12,856 nucleotides of DNA from Chloroflexota bacterium. Its GTDB lineage: Bacteria > Chloroflexota > UBA5177 > JANWHV01. Positions 7,406 through 12,856 of the stretch are shown in pieces. Numbering within the stretch: position 1 is the stretch's first letter; each line of letters opens with the position of its first letter. The notes below the pieces were generated by a model that was not told where the DNA came from, searched no databases, and was given only the letters and a program-made list of their open reading frames with translations. The DNA is taken from assembly GCA_025924845.1 (NCBI GenBank), contig JAICHN010000100.1, positions 1 through 12,856 on the forward strand, given 5' to 3'. A program made the position numbers and the translations under genes.

Positions 7406-7960
7406 ATGGTTACGGCAGAGGCACGGCAAGCGGAGGTCTTGGGGTACCGCGAATTGTTGCGCCCGATAGGCGCCTTCCTGGACGACATTCAAGCGCGCGA
7501 GGTCGTACTGGCCGAAATTCGGGACGGCTTTACCTGGACCTACATGGTGCGGAATAGCGGCGCCCCCGCGCGGACCGAGGCGGTTGCCTATGAGGATCTG
7601 CCTCGCATGCGTGAGCAGATGCGCCGGCGAAAGAAGACGGCGGAGACGGCGCGGAGCCAAGACCCTGGACTTCTCACCTTGCCGAATAATGTGCTGCCGA
7701 TGTACCCGTCCGGCTACGAGGAGCGGCTGCGCTCATTGGGCGCGAAGCTCGATAGCCGACATGCCGAGCAGATCGAGATTGTCGAGCTTGGCTCAACCTT
7801 CCTCGTGCGCTTCGTCCAGCCGCCGCCCGCCTTCGTGCGACGCGCCCAGCAATCGGAAGGACAGGTTCCGCGCTTCCGCGAGGATTCCTATGACACCGCC
7901 GAGATGACTGAGTTGATTGCCATGGCGAGGAGCCGGCGCGGCAGTAAATACTACTACTAA
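7406..7960 (+). CDS. Uncharacterised protein with an internal duplicated module
   Basis: The 184-residue product is not recognised and has no signal or membrane segment. Its N- and C-terminal thirds repeat one module: residues 13-48 (GYRELLRPIGAFLD, then AREVVLAEIRDGFTWTYMV) and residues 103-137 (GYEERLRSLGAKLD, then AEQIEIVELGSTFLVRFV) align without gaps, sharing about a dozen identical positions of 35. Each module is likely a helix followed by a beta hairpin. The linker (50-100) has a basic run RMREQMRRRKK, and the tail ends RRGSKYYY. The ATG at 7406 has GGGGG about 9 bases upstream and a plausible promoter before it. It may be transcribed separately from the two genes upstream, given a gap of 101 bases. 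A strong hairpin terminator follows. Function is unknown. Confidence 0.65.
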   Translation: MVTAEARQAEVLGYRELLRPIGAFLDDIQAREVVLAEIRDGFTWTYMVRNSGAPARTEAVAYEDLPRMREQMRRRKKTAETARSQDPGLLTLPNNVLPMYPSGYEERLRSLGAKLDSRHAEQIEIVELGSTFLVRFVQPPPAFVRRAQQSEGQVPRFREDSYDTAEMTELIAMARSRRGSKYYY

Positions 7961-7990
7961 ACGGTCTCCGCCCGAGCGCGTACATAGTTC

Positions 7991-8021
7991 AAAGGGTCTG
8001 CCTCGTTGAGGCAGACCCTTT
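7991..8021. terminator. Perfect 14-bp hairpin terminator, probably bidirectional
   Basis: AAAGGGTCTGCCTC (7991-8004), loop GTT, and GAGGCAGACCCTTT (8008-8021) pair perfectly. On the plus strand TTTCTTCTT follows, a good tail for ending the gene at 7406-7960. On the minus strand the stem ends in TTT, serving the tRNA. Confidence 0.85.
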
Positions 8022-8029
8022 CTTCTTAC

Positions 8030-8101
8030 TTGCGGGGGCTGGATTCGAACCAACGACCTTCGGGTTATGAGCCCGACGAGCTGCCACTGCTCCACCCCGC
8101 T
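8030..8101 (-). tRNA. Initiator tRNA-fMet (anticodon CAU)
   Basis: The minus strand folds into a complete 72-base cloverleaf: a GC-rich acceptor stem, D stem GAGC/GCTC with a short 7-base loop, anticodon arm TCGGG-CTCATAA-CCCGA, 5-base variable loop, and T arm GTTGG-TTCGAAT-CCAGC. Three features mark it as the initiator: the three consecutive G-C pairs GGG/CCC at the base of the anticodon loop, A11:T24 in the D stem, and no pair at 1:72 (here A and A). Discriminator base is A; CCA is not encoded. It stands alone rather than in a tRNA cluster. Confidence 0.95.
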
Positions 8102-8289
8102 TTGGTAGTATGCCGTCACGGGTCGAAAAAGGTCAAGCGTGGTAGAGAATGTCATCATCGCAGGTCGAGCAGGGTACACTGGAGGTGAGATGACGTATCC
8201 CAGGGCCGGCCGCTGAGCCCCGCGGCGGCCGGCCCCGGACTAGCAGACACCTGGGAGATCGACATGAAGGCGGAGCAAGGGGCGCGGGG
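8102..8289 (+). promoter_or_regulatory. Structured leader of the ABC exporter
   Basis: This stretch holds a very stable hairpin: 8203-8215 pairs with 8223-8235 (core GCCGGCCGC/GCGGCCGGC, 8205-8213 and 8225-8233). An enclosing stem TCCCAG/CTGGGA (8198-8203 and 8251-8256) competes for its outermost bases. TACACT at 8175-8180 could be a -10, though no good -35 is seen. The right outer arm contains GGGAG, the ribosome site for the small frame at 8264. No known riboswitch class was recognised. Confidence 0.4.
8107..8136 (-). promoter_or_regulatory. Promoter of the initiator tRNA
   Basis: On the minus strand TTGACC (8136-8131) matches five of six -35 bases and CATACT (8112-8107) four of six -10 bases, spaced by 18. 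The -10 ends only 5 bases before the tRNA 5' end, so transcription would begin almost at the first tRNA base. Confidence 0.5.
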
Positions 8290-8320
8290 ATGCGGCCAAT
8301 CCTCCGAGGACGCGTGCTAG
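8264..8320 (+). CDS. Possible 18-residue leader peptide before the ABC exporter
   Basis: ATG at 8264 is preceded by GGGAG at a spacing of 6 bases, a better ribosome site than that of the ATPase itself. It encodes MKAEQGARGCGQSSEDAC and ends in TAG at 8318-8320. The GGGAG lies in the outer stem of the upstream hairpin, so its translation could depend on RNA folding. It overlaps the N-terminal extension of the ATPase frame in another frame. There is no run of one amino acid as in classic attenuators. It may be chance. Confidence 0.25.
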   Translation: MKAEQGARGCGQSSEDAC

Positions 8321-9363
8321 GCTCAGGGCAGTCTGTAGGCGAGTCACGTAACACTACGCGAGGTGACGGCCGAGTTGCGGCGCCGGGGGAGGCATCGCAA
8401 CCAGGAGCTGCACCGGACCTGGACGGGGCTGTTCGAGACGCTGATGCAGGCTCCGCCATCGTGATCCGCGACCTGATTAAGTCATACGGTGGACGCCGCG
8501 CCGTCGATTCCGTGAGCTTCGCGGTCCAGCCCGGTGAGATCTTTGCCCTTCTGGGGCCGAACGGCGCGGGCAAGACCACCACCATGGAGATCCTGGAGGG
8601 TTACCGAACCGCCGACTCCGGCACGGTCGGTATCCTGGGACGTGACCCCCGGCGTGACGCGCGCCACTTGAAAATGCGGGTTGGCGTCATGCTGCAACAG
8701 GATGGTCTCCATCCCGGTCTCACCGCGCGCGAGATCCTCGGCCTGTATGCGCGTTTCTTCCCCAGGCCGGCCGATACGGATTCACTCCTGGATCAGGTGG
8801 GCCTGCAAGACGCGGCGCGCACGCGCGCCCGCCGCTTGTCCGGCGGACAGAAGCGGCGCCTGGCCCTGGCGGTGGCCCTGATCGGACGGCCCTCGCTGGT
8901 CTTTCTGGATGAACCGACTACCGGTATGGACCCCCAGGCCCGGCTCACTACCTGGGAGATCATCCGTACGTTGCGTAGCACGGGCGTTACCGTGATGCTG
9001 ACCACTCACTTCATGGATGAGGCGGAACAGCTGGCCGACCGCGTAGCGATCATCGATCATGGGCGCCTGGTCGCGCTGGATACGCCGCATGCGCTGATGC
9101 GCGACACCGAGGCGGGACTGGTGCGTCTGCGTGCGACGCCGGGATTGGATATCGCGGCGCTAGGGCGAGTGGCCGGCGTGCGAGCGGTTAACGAGGCGCA
9201 GCCAGGCCACTACGTGCTCAAGGGCGACGATACAGCCGCCCTCATCGCCGAGGTGACGGCGTGGTTGCGCGATCAGGGGATTACGCTGAGGGAGATCCGA
9301 GTCGGCCAGCAATCGCTGGAAGAGACCTTCCTGCGCCTCACCGCCGGGGGAGGGCAACCATGA
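8290..9363 (+). CDS. ABC exporter ATP-binding subunit (DrrA/CcmA-like)
   Basis: The protein is the ATPase of an ABC-2 exporter of the daunorubicin-resistance/multidrug type; it hydrolyses ATP in the cytoplasm to drive the permease encoded next. In numbering from 8290, Walker A is GPNGAGKT (89-96), the Q loop VMLQQDG (133-139), the signature LSGGQKRRLALA (183-194), Walker B LVFLDE (203-208), the D loop TTGMD and the switch His is H240 in TTHFMDEAEQLADR. The C-terminal part after about 265 resembles the DrrA regulatory domain, ending QQSLEETFLRLTAGGG. The conserved domain begins at residue 58, where a GTG (8461) offers a start matching family length (300 residues). The 57 codons before it have only moderate third-position GC, so 8461 may be the true start, though its ribosome site is weak. 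The ATG at 8290 has AAGGGG upstream. Confidence 0.9.
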   Translation: MRPILRGRVLGSGQSVGESRNTTRGDGRVAAPGEASQPGAAPDLDGAVRDADAGSAIVIRDLIKSYGGRRAVDSVSFAVQPGEIFALLGPNGAGKTTTMEILEGYRTADSGTVGILGRDPRRDARHLKMRVGVMLQQDGLHPGLTAREILGLYARFFPRPADTDSLLDQVGLQDAARTRARRLSGGQKRRLALAVALIGRPSLVFLDEPTTGMDPQARLTTWEIIRTLRSTGVTVMLTTHFMDEAEQLADRVAIIDHGRLVALDTPHALMRDTEAGLVRLRATPGLDIAALGRVAGVRAVNEAQPGHYVLKGDDTAALIAEVTAWLRDQGITLREIRVGQQSLEETFLRLTAGGGQP

Positions 9364-10130
9364 ACACAAACATGGAAATGCCCACGAGTCAGCGCGGTTT
9401 GCTTGCGCAATCGATCTGGGCGCAGACCCAGGCTGAATTAACGCTGACTGCGCGGCGCGGCGAAAATGTGCTGATCACCGTAATCGTACCGGTCTTGCTG
9501 CTCGTCTTTTTCGCCTCGCTCAGTATCGTCAGGGTCGGCAACACCAACCCGGTCGACTTTCTCCTCCCCGGCATGCTCGCCCTCGCCGTGATCGCAACCG
9601 GTATGGTAGCACTCGGTATTGCCACGGCCTACGAGCGCTACTACGGCGTGCTGAAGCGGCTAGGCGCCTCGCCGCTGCCGCGCGCGGGCTTGATCACGGC
9701 CAAGGCGCTGTCCGTGCTGGCGCTCGAGGTGGTACAGGTGGCCCTGCTGATGATCGTCGCCGCGATCTTCTATGGGTGGCATCCGGCCGGATCGCCTGGC
9801 ACGCTGCTGGTCGCCCTGCTGCTCGGCAGCATCACCTTTGCCGCGCTGGGCCTCGCCATGGCCGGCGCCTTACGGGCCGAGGCGACGCTTGCCGGGGCCA
9901 ACGGCCTCTACCTGCTGTTCCTCCTGCTGAGCGATGCCGTGCTGCCGCTCGACCATTTGCCCACCGTATTGCAGGATCTGGCGCACGTCTTGCCGGCGGC
10001 GGCACTGACCGATGCATTGCGCGCCGCCCTGACCGTGGGCGCCACGTTCCCCGGCTCGGATATCGCGGTGCTGGCGGCGTGGGCGATTATCGTGCTGGGG
10101 GTGGCCATGCGTACGTTTAAGTGGGAATGA
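9360..10130 (+). CDS. ABC-2 type exporter permease (DrrB-like)
   Basis: The 256-residue membrane subunit partners the ATPase just upstream; their reading frames overlap as ATGA (9360-9363), indicating coupled translation and a 1:1 complex. After a short amphipathic N-terminal segment (QAELTLTARRGENV) come six hydrophobic helices, including ITVIVPVLLLVFFASL, FLLPGMLALAVIATG, VVQVALLMIVAAIFYGW, LLVALLLGSITFAALGL, GLYLLFLLLSDAVLPL and VLAAWAIIVLGVAM. The loop YERYYGVLKRLGASPLPRA is typical of ABC-2 permeases and probably contacts the ATPase; the PLDHLP and LPAAALTDALR motifs near the C-terminus are also family features. GGGGGAGGG lies 6 bases before the ATG. Likely export of a drug, lipid or secondary metabolite; the substrate cannot be told from sequence. 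Confidence 0.92.
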   Translation: MNTNMEMPTSQRGLLAQSIWAQTQAELTLTARRGENVLITVIVPVLLLVFFASLSIVRVGNTNPVDFLLPGMLALAVIATGMVALGIATAYERYYGVLKRLGASPLPRAGLITAKALSVLALEVVQVALLMIVAAIFYGWHPAGSPGTLLVALLLGSITFAALGLAMAGALRAEATLAGANGLYLLFLLLSDAVLPLDHLPTVLQDLAHVLPAAALTDALRAALTVGATFPGSDIAVLAAWAIIVLGVAMRTFKWE

Positions 10131-10136
10131 CTTCGG

Positions 10137-10631
10137 TCAGCCGGCGGCGACTGAGGGAGAATCCTCGTGCTCTGATACCTCGCTTTGCTCGAACACCCGC
10201 ATCAGCGACTGATGCACGCGCACAAACTCGGCGTCGAGCGCACGTAACTCCGCTCGGTTGGCATACGTGACCCGATGGAGAACCTGCGCTCCGTCGTCGG
10301 TGAGTGTCACTATGACTCGCCGGCGATCGGCGGGATCGCTGCCGCGCGTGACCAGGCCGCGCCGCACCGCCCTGTCCACCAGCAACGACGTACTATGATG
10401 ACGCAATTGCAGGCGCTGGGCAATGTCCTTAATCGTCACTTTAGGATAGAGGGGATGCCCCCGGACGGCGAGTAAAAGAAGGTGCTGCTGAGGGGTAATG
10501 TTCGCCAGGCGCGCCTGATCCTCGGAATAGCGGAGGAAGCGCCGAACTACATAACGAAAATTGGCATGTACCTGAAATGCCTCGTGATCGAGATCGGCGG
10601 GGGAGTTGCCCACTGCTCCATTGTCGTCCAA
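10137..10631 (-). CDS. MarR-family transcriptional regulator
   Basis: The 164-residue product is a winged helix-turn-helix regulator of the MarR family, dimeric DNA-binding proteins that usually sense small aromatic ligands and repress efflux or catabolic genes. Visible features are the N-terminal dimerisation helix FRYVVRRFLRYSED, the strand/helix ITPQQHLLLLAVRG, helix 3 VTIKDIAQRLQL (65-76), recognition helix HHSTSLLVDRAVRRG (78-92), and the wing DPADRRRVIVTLT (99-111). The TTG start at 10631 is preceded by GGGAG about 8 bases upstream. The stop is 6 bases from the exporter stop, tail-to-tail, so the two are neighbours but not an operon; control of the exporter is an inference from proximity and family habit. 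Confidence 0.92.
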   Translation of the reverse strand: MDDNGAVGNSPADLDHEAFQVHANFRYVVRRFLRYSEDQARLANITPQQHLLLLAVRGHPLYPKVTIKDIAQRLQLRHHSTSLLVDRAVRRGLVTRGSDPADRRRVIVTLTDDGAQVLHRVTYANRAELRALDAEFVRVHQSLMRVFEQSEVSEHEDSPSVAAG

Positions 10632-10709
10632 GTCTCTGCTCCCAGATCTCCCGCGTACGGCGGTGTTACTCTTGCAGCGCCAAGCCTCACTCTATCACTG
10701 CACGATCTG

Positions 10710-10737
10710 ATTGTATAGAGACTATAAACCTTGTCAA
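10710..10737 (-). promoter_or_regulatory. marR promoter with embedded palindromic operator
   Basis: On the minus strand a perfect TTGACA (10737-10732) and TACAAT (10715-10710, five of six) are separated by 16 bases. TATAG-AGA-CTATA (10714-10726), a palindrome with perfect 5-bp arms, lies in the spacer and overlaps the -10. A MarR dimer bound there would block polymerase, the usual autorepression arrangement. The expected start of transcription near 10703 leaves a leader of about 70 bases. Confidence 0.65.
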
Positions 10738-10757
10738 GGAAACCTGTGCATGGACTC

Positions 10758-12092
10758 CTACCGACCGGAAGCATCGAGCGCCGCCGCATGCGCTGGGAAT
10801 CCTTCGTGGACGGCGAGCGCCCTCACCCCTGGGCGCAGGCGGGACAGCGCATCCGGAGTGAGGCGGGCCACGGTGCCCCGCTTCAAAAAGGTATGCGCGG
10901 TGCATGCAGAGGAGAGCGCCGCGAAGCCGCCGGTAGGCAAAGTGTTGGGAATGCCCAGCGAGAAATTGGCCACCACGAACGGCGTGCCTTGCCCCAGCAG
11001 GATTTCCCCGGCGTTGACGATGCGGGAAAGGAATTCCTCCGGCCGCGCGAGCGCCAGTTGCAGGTGTTCGGGCGCATACTCATTGACGAAAGAGATCCCT
11101 TCATCAAGGTTTTCCACTACGATGGCGCCGCCATAGACGCTGATGGAGGCAGCGGCGTAGGTACGCCTCGGCTCGGGAAGAGCGTCCAGGCGTAAGGCCA
11201 CCTGCCGCTCGACTTCATCCACCAGACCTGAGTCGGTCGTGATTAATAGCGCAGCCGAATCGGCGCCGTGCTCGGCGTCGTTCAGCAAATCGGCGGCCAG
11301 CAGGTCGGGATTAGCCGAACGATCGGCGACAATGACCGCCTCGGAAGGGCCATACAGCAAGCCCACTGCCACGCCGTAGCGTTGCACGGCCAGCTGCGCG
11401 GCGGCTATAGCGGGACTGCCCGGCCCGGCAATCCGCCGTACCCGGCACACTGACTCGGTACCCAGGGCTAGAGCCGCAATGCCCGCCACCCCATTGGAGC
11501 GGTAGATCTCGCGAATGCCCAGACGTGAAGCCACGGCCAGCACGGCTGGATCCACCGCGCCATCCCTGCCCGGGAGGGGCGGCAACACGACGGCAACCTC
11601 GCCGACGCCCGCCACGACGGCCGGGGTGCCCAGGTGAATCATCACGGATGGAAATGAGCCCTTGCCGCACGGCACGTACAGGCCCACCCGATCCAGGGGC
11701 GACGCCTGTTCTCCGACCCAGATTCCCGGCCCCAATTCGGCCTGCCACGAACTCCGCTCCACAATCATTTCGTTAAAGCGGCGGACGTTGGCGATTGCCT
11801 CGTCGATTGCGGACAGCAGGTCAGGCGCTAAACTATCGGGAGCGGCATCAATCTCGTCAATAGGGACACGAATTCGATCGGGCGACAATTCGATCCGATC
11901 GAATCGTTTGGTAGCCTCCACCATCGCGGCATCGCCCCGCGTCCTCACGTCCTCGATCAGCGCTGCTATCGAGGCATGGAGTGTTTCATCGAACACATCC
12001 GCACCCGAACGGCGGAGCAGGCGCCGACGCTCGTCCTGGGTCATAGAGGCCAAAGTATAGCGGCGCACGTACACCAATGGAATCTCCCTCAC
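10758..12092 (-). CDS. Histidinol dehydrogenase homologue (HisD-like) with altered metal-site residues
   Basis: The 444-residue product aligns along the full length of HisD, the Zn2+- and NAD+-dependent enzyme that oxidises L-histidinol to histidine in two steps. Shared parts include VGLYVPCGKGSFPSVM (136-151), AGPGSPAIAAAQ, YGPSEAVIVAD (247-257), and the catalytic pair in YAPEHL (E342, H343). Numbered by comparison with Escherichia coli HisD, the zinc ligand Gln259 is replaced by Asp (D272 in LLNDAEHG), Asp360 by Asn (N376 in VANFSLG) and the substrate-contacting His367 by Asn (N383), while H275 and H435 remain. It may therefore be a paralogue acting on another amino or hydroxy alcohol. The outermost GTG (12092) lacks a ribosome site; AGGGAG favours a TTG at 12077 or GTG at 12074. 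No other his gene is near. Confidence 0.85.
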   Translation of the reverse strand: MREIPLVYVRRYTLASMTQDERRRLLRRSGADVFDETLHASIAALIEDVRTRGDAAMVEATKRFDRIELSPDRIRVPIDEIDAAPDSLAPDLLSAIDEAIANVRRFNEMIVERSSWQAELGPGIWVGEQASPLDRVGLYVPCGKGSFPSVMIHLGTPAVVAGVGEVAVVLPPLPGRDGAVDPAVLAVASRLGIREIYRSNGVAGIAALALGTESVCRVRRIAGPGSPAIAAAQLAVQRYGVAVGLLYGPSEAVIVADRSANPDLLAADLLNDAEHGADSAALLITTDSGLVDEVERQVALRLDALPEPRRTYAAASISVYGGAIVVENLDEGISFVNEYAPEHLQLALARPEEFLSRIVNAGEILLGQGTPFVVANFSLGIPNTLPTGGFAALSSACTAHTFLKRGTVARLTPDALSRLRPGVRALAVHEGFPAHAAALDASGR

Positions 12093-12149
12093 AACGGTTT
12101 ACACTAGCAAGGTACAGTACTGCCCGGCGGGCGGTGCGAAGGAGTTCGT
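12093..12149. promoter_or_regulatory. 57-base divergent intergenic region
   Basis: Both flanking genes must be driven from this short gap. TTTACA (12098-12103, plus) resembles a -35 and the region around GGTACAGTACTG is AT-richer, with an 8-bp palindrome CAGTACTG, but no -10 with correct spacing is convincing. GAAGGAG near its right end is the ribosome site of the epimerase gene. Confidence 0.3.
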
Positions 12150-12856
12150 GTGAGACTACTTATACTCGGCGGAACGGTCTTCCTGGGACGGGCGCTGGTC
12201 GATGCGGCGCTTGCCCAGGGTCATGACGTAACCCTTTTCAATCGCGGTAACCACGGCGCCGGTCTCTTCCCCGGCATAACGATGCTGCGAGGCGATCGCA
12301 CGGGCGACCTGGCGCCTCTTGCCGGCAAGACATGGGACGCGGTCATCGACACCTGCGGCTACGTACCGCGCGTGGTACGCGCCTCGGCGGAGATCCTAGC
12401 GGTAGGCACCGCGCACTATACCTTCATCTCCACGGGCTCCGTATATGAAGAGTTTGGGACCATGCCGTTTGCCGAAACCTCCGCTGTCGGTATGATGGAC
12501 GACGTCACGGTCGAGGAAATAACCAACGAGACCTACGGCCCACTCAAGGCGATGAGTGAGCAGGCCGTCGAAGGCGCTTTTCCAGGCAAGGCACTGATCG
12601 TGCGGCCAGGGTTGATTGTGGGTCCTCACGACCCCACTGACCGCTTTACCTACTGGCCCAGCCGAGTGGCGCGAGGCGGTGAGGTGCTCGCTCCGGACCA
12701 GCCTGGGCGCAAAGGTCAGGTAATTGACGTCCGCGATTTAGCGGAGTGGACACTTCGTCTGGTCGAAGGCGGCGTAACCGGCACGTTCAATGCCTGCGGC
12801 CCGGCCGAGCCGTATCGATTCGGTGACTTGCTGGATACCTGCAAGGCAGTGAGCGA
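12150..12856 (+). CDS. NAD-dependent epimerase/reductase, extended SDR family (truncated by window edge)
   Basis: The frame runs 235 codons from the GTG at 12150 to the window end with no stop. It begins with a nucleotide-binding Rossmann motif MRLLILGGTVFLGRALV (GGTxFLG at 7-13), continues with FNRGN after strand 2, DAVIDTCGYVP after strand 3, FISTGSVY (strand 5 with the catalytic Ser/Thr region), and YGPLKAMSE (129-137) supplying the YxxxK catalytic pair. VRPGLIVGPHDPTDRFTYW and VIDVRDLAEW are also typical. The DTCGY and GPHDPTDRFTYW forms point to the CSP41-like/isoflavone-reductase-like subgroup rather than a defined sugar epimerase. GGAG lies 5 bases upstream of the GTG. Substrate unknown; the C-terminal substrate domain is mostly missing. 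Confidence 0.85.
   Translation, partial: MRLLILGGTVFLGRALVDAALAQGHDVTLFNRGNHGAGLFPGITMLRGDRTGDLAPLAGKTWDAVIDTCGYVPRVVRASAEILAVGTAHYTFISTGSVYEEFGTMPFAETSAVGMMDDVTVEEITNETYGPLKAMSEQAVEGAFPGKALIVRPGLIVGPHDPTDRFTYWPSRVARGGEVLAPDQPGRKGQVIDVRDLAEWTLRLVEGGVTGTFNACGPAEPYRFGDLLDTCKAVS

Noticed and set aside
8394..8420. AACCAGGAGCTGC resembling part of a cobalamin-riboswitch B12 box
   Set aside because: The rest of the box and the upstream conserved core elements are absent; T-box, RNase P RNA, tmRNA and SRP RNA hallmarks were also looked for here and not found.
9261..9359. Upstream extension of the permease reading frame
   Set aside because: It lies within the ATPase coding sequence and lacks hydrophobic or family features; the ATG at 9360 with GGGGGAGGG upstream and the ATGA overlap is the clear start.
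4461..12092. A histidine metabolism cluster (hutU plus hisD)
   Set aside because: The two genes are about 4.6 kb apart with unrelated genes and a tRNA between; one is catabolic, the other resembles a biosynthetic enzyme with altered key residues, and no other his or hut gene is present.

Overview
The window looks like chromosomal DNA from a GC-rich bacterium, most likely a member of the Chloroflexota (Ktedonobacteria or Thermomicrobia-like). This placement is an inference from gene-family resemblance, frequent GTG/TTG starts, a COG2521-like 'archaeal' methyltransferase in a bacterial setting, and a REP-like double palindrome; no rRNA or marker gene fixes it. The gene order is that of an ordinary core/housekeeping region with some uncharacterised genes. 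No transposase, integrase, phage gene, CRISPR array or toxin-antitoxin pair was seen.

Layout. 1-176 (-): start of a peptidase E/S51-like gene running off the left edge, divergent from 342-1589 (+), an NDH-2-like FAD/NAD(P) oxidoreductase. 1626-1683: composite inverted repeat. 1719-2861 (-): secreted TolB/PD40 beta-propeller. 2998-3468 (-): CoxG-like SRPBCC protein. Divergent from it, 3609-4460 (+) is a COG2521-like methyltransferase, which meets urocanate hydratase HutU (4461-6137, -) stop to stop with no base between. 6138-6525: mostly non-coding, with a possible GNAT-acetyltransferase remnant. 6526-7960 (+): three uncharacterised genes: a small acidic protein, a two-helix membrane protein overlapping it by one base, and a protein with an internal duplication. 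A 14-bp hairpin terminator (7991-8021) separates them from an initiator tRNA-fMet (8030-8101, -).

8102-8460 is a structured leader with a GC-rich hairpin and a possible 18-codon leader peptide. It precedes a DrrAB-like ABC exporter (ATPase ending 9363; permease 9360-10130, coupled by ATGA). A MarR regulator (10137-10631, -) lies tail-to-tail with it; its promoter (TTGACA-16-TACAAT) contains a palindrome that could be its own operator. 10758-12092 (-) encodes a histidinol dehydrogenase homologue with altered metal-ligand positions. Divergent from it, an NAD-dependent epimerase/reductase (12150 onward, +) runs off the right edge.

How the parts relate. The exporter and MarR regulator plausibly form a drug/metabolite efflux module. 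HutU (histidine degradation) and the HisD-like protein are not in one operon, and neither has histidine-pathway partners here, so the window does not establish a histidine pathway. The most novel material is the unknown cluster 6526-7960, the HisD-like paralogue and the exporter leader. Nothing amounts to a clearly new multi-gene system.
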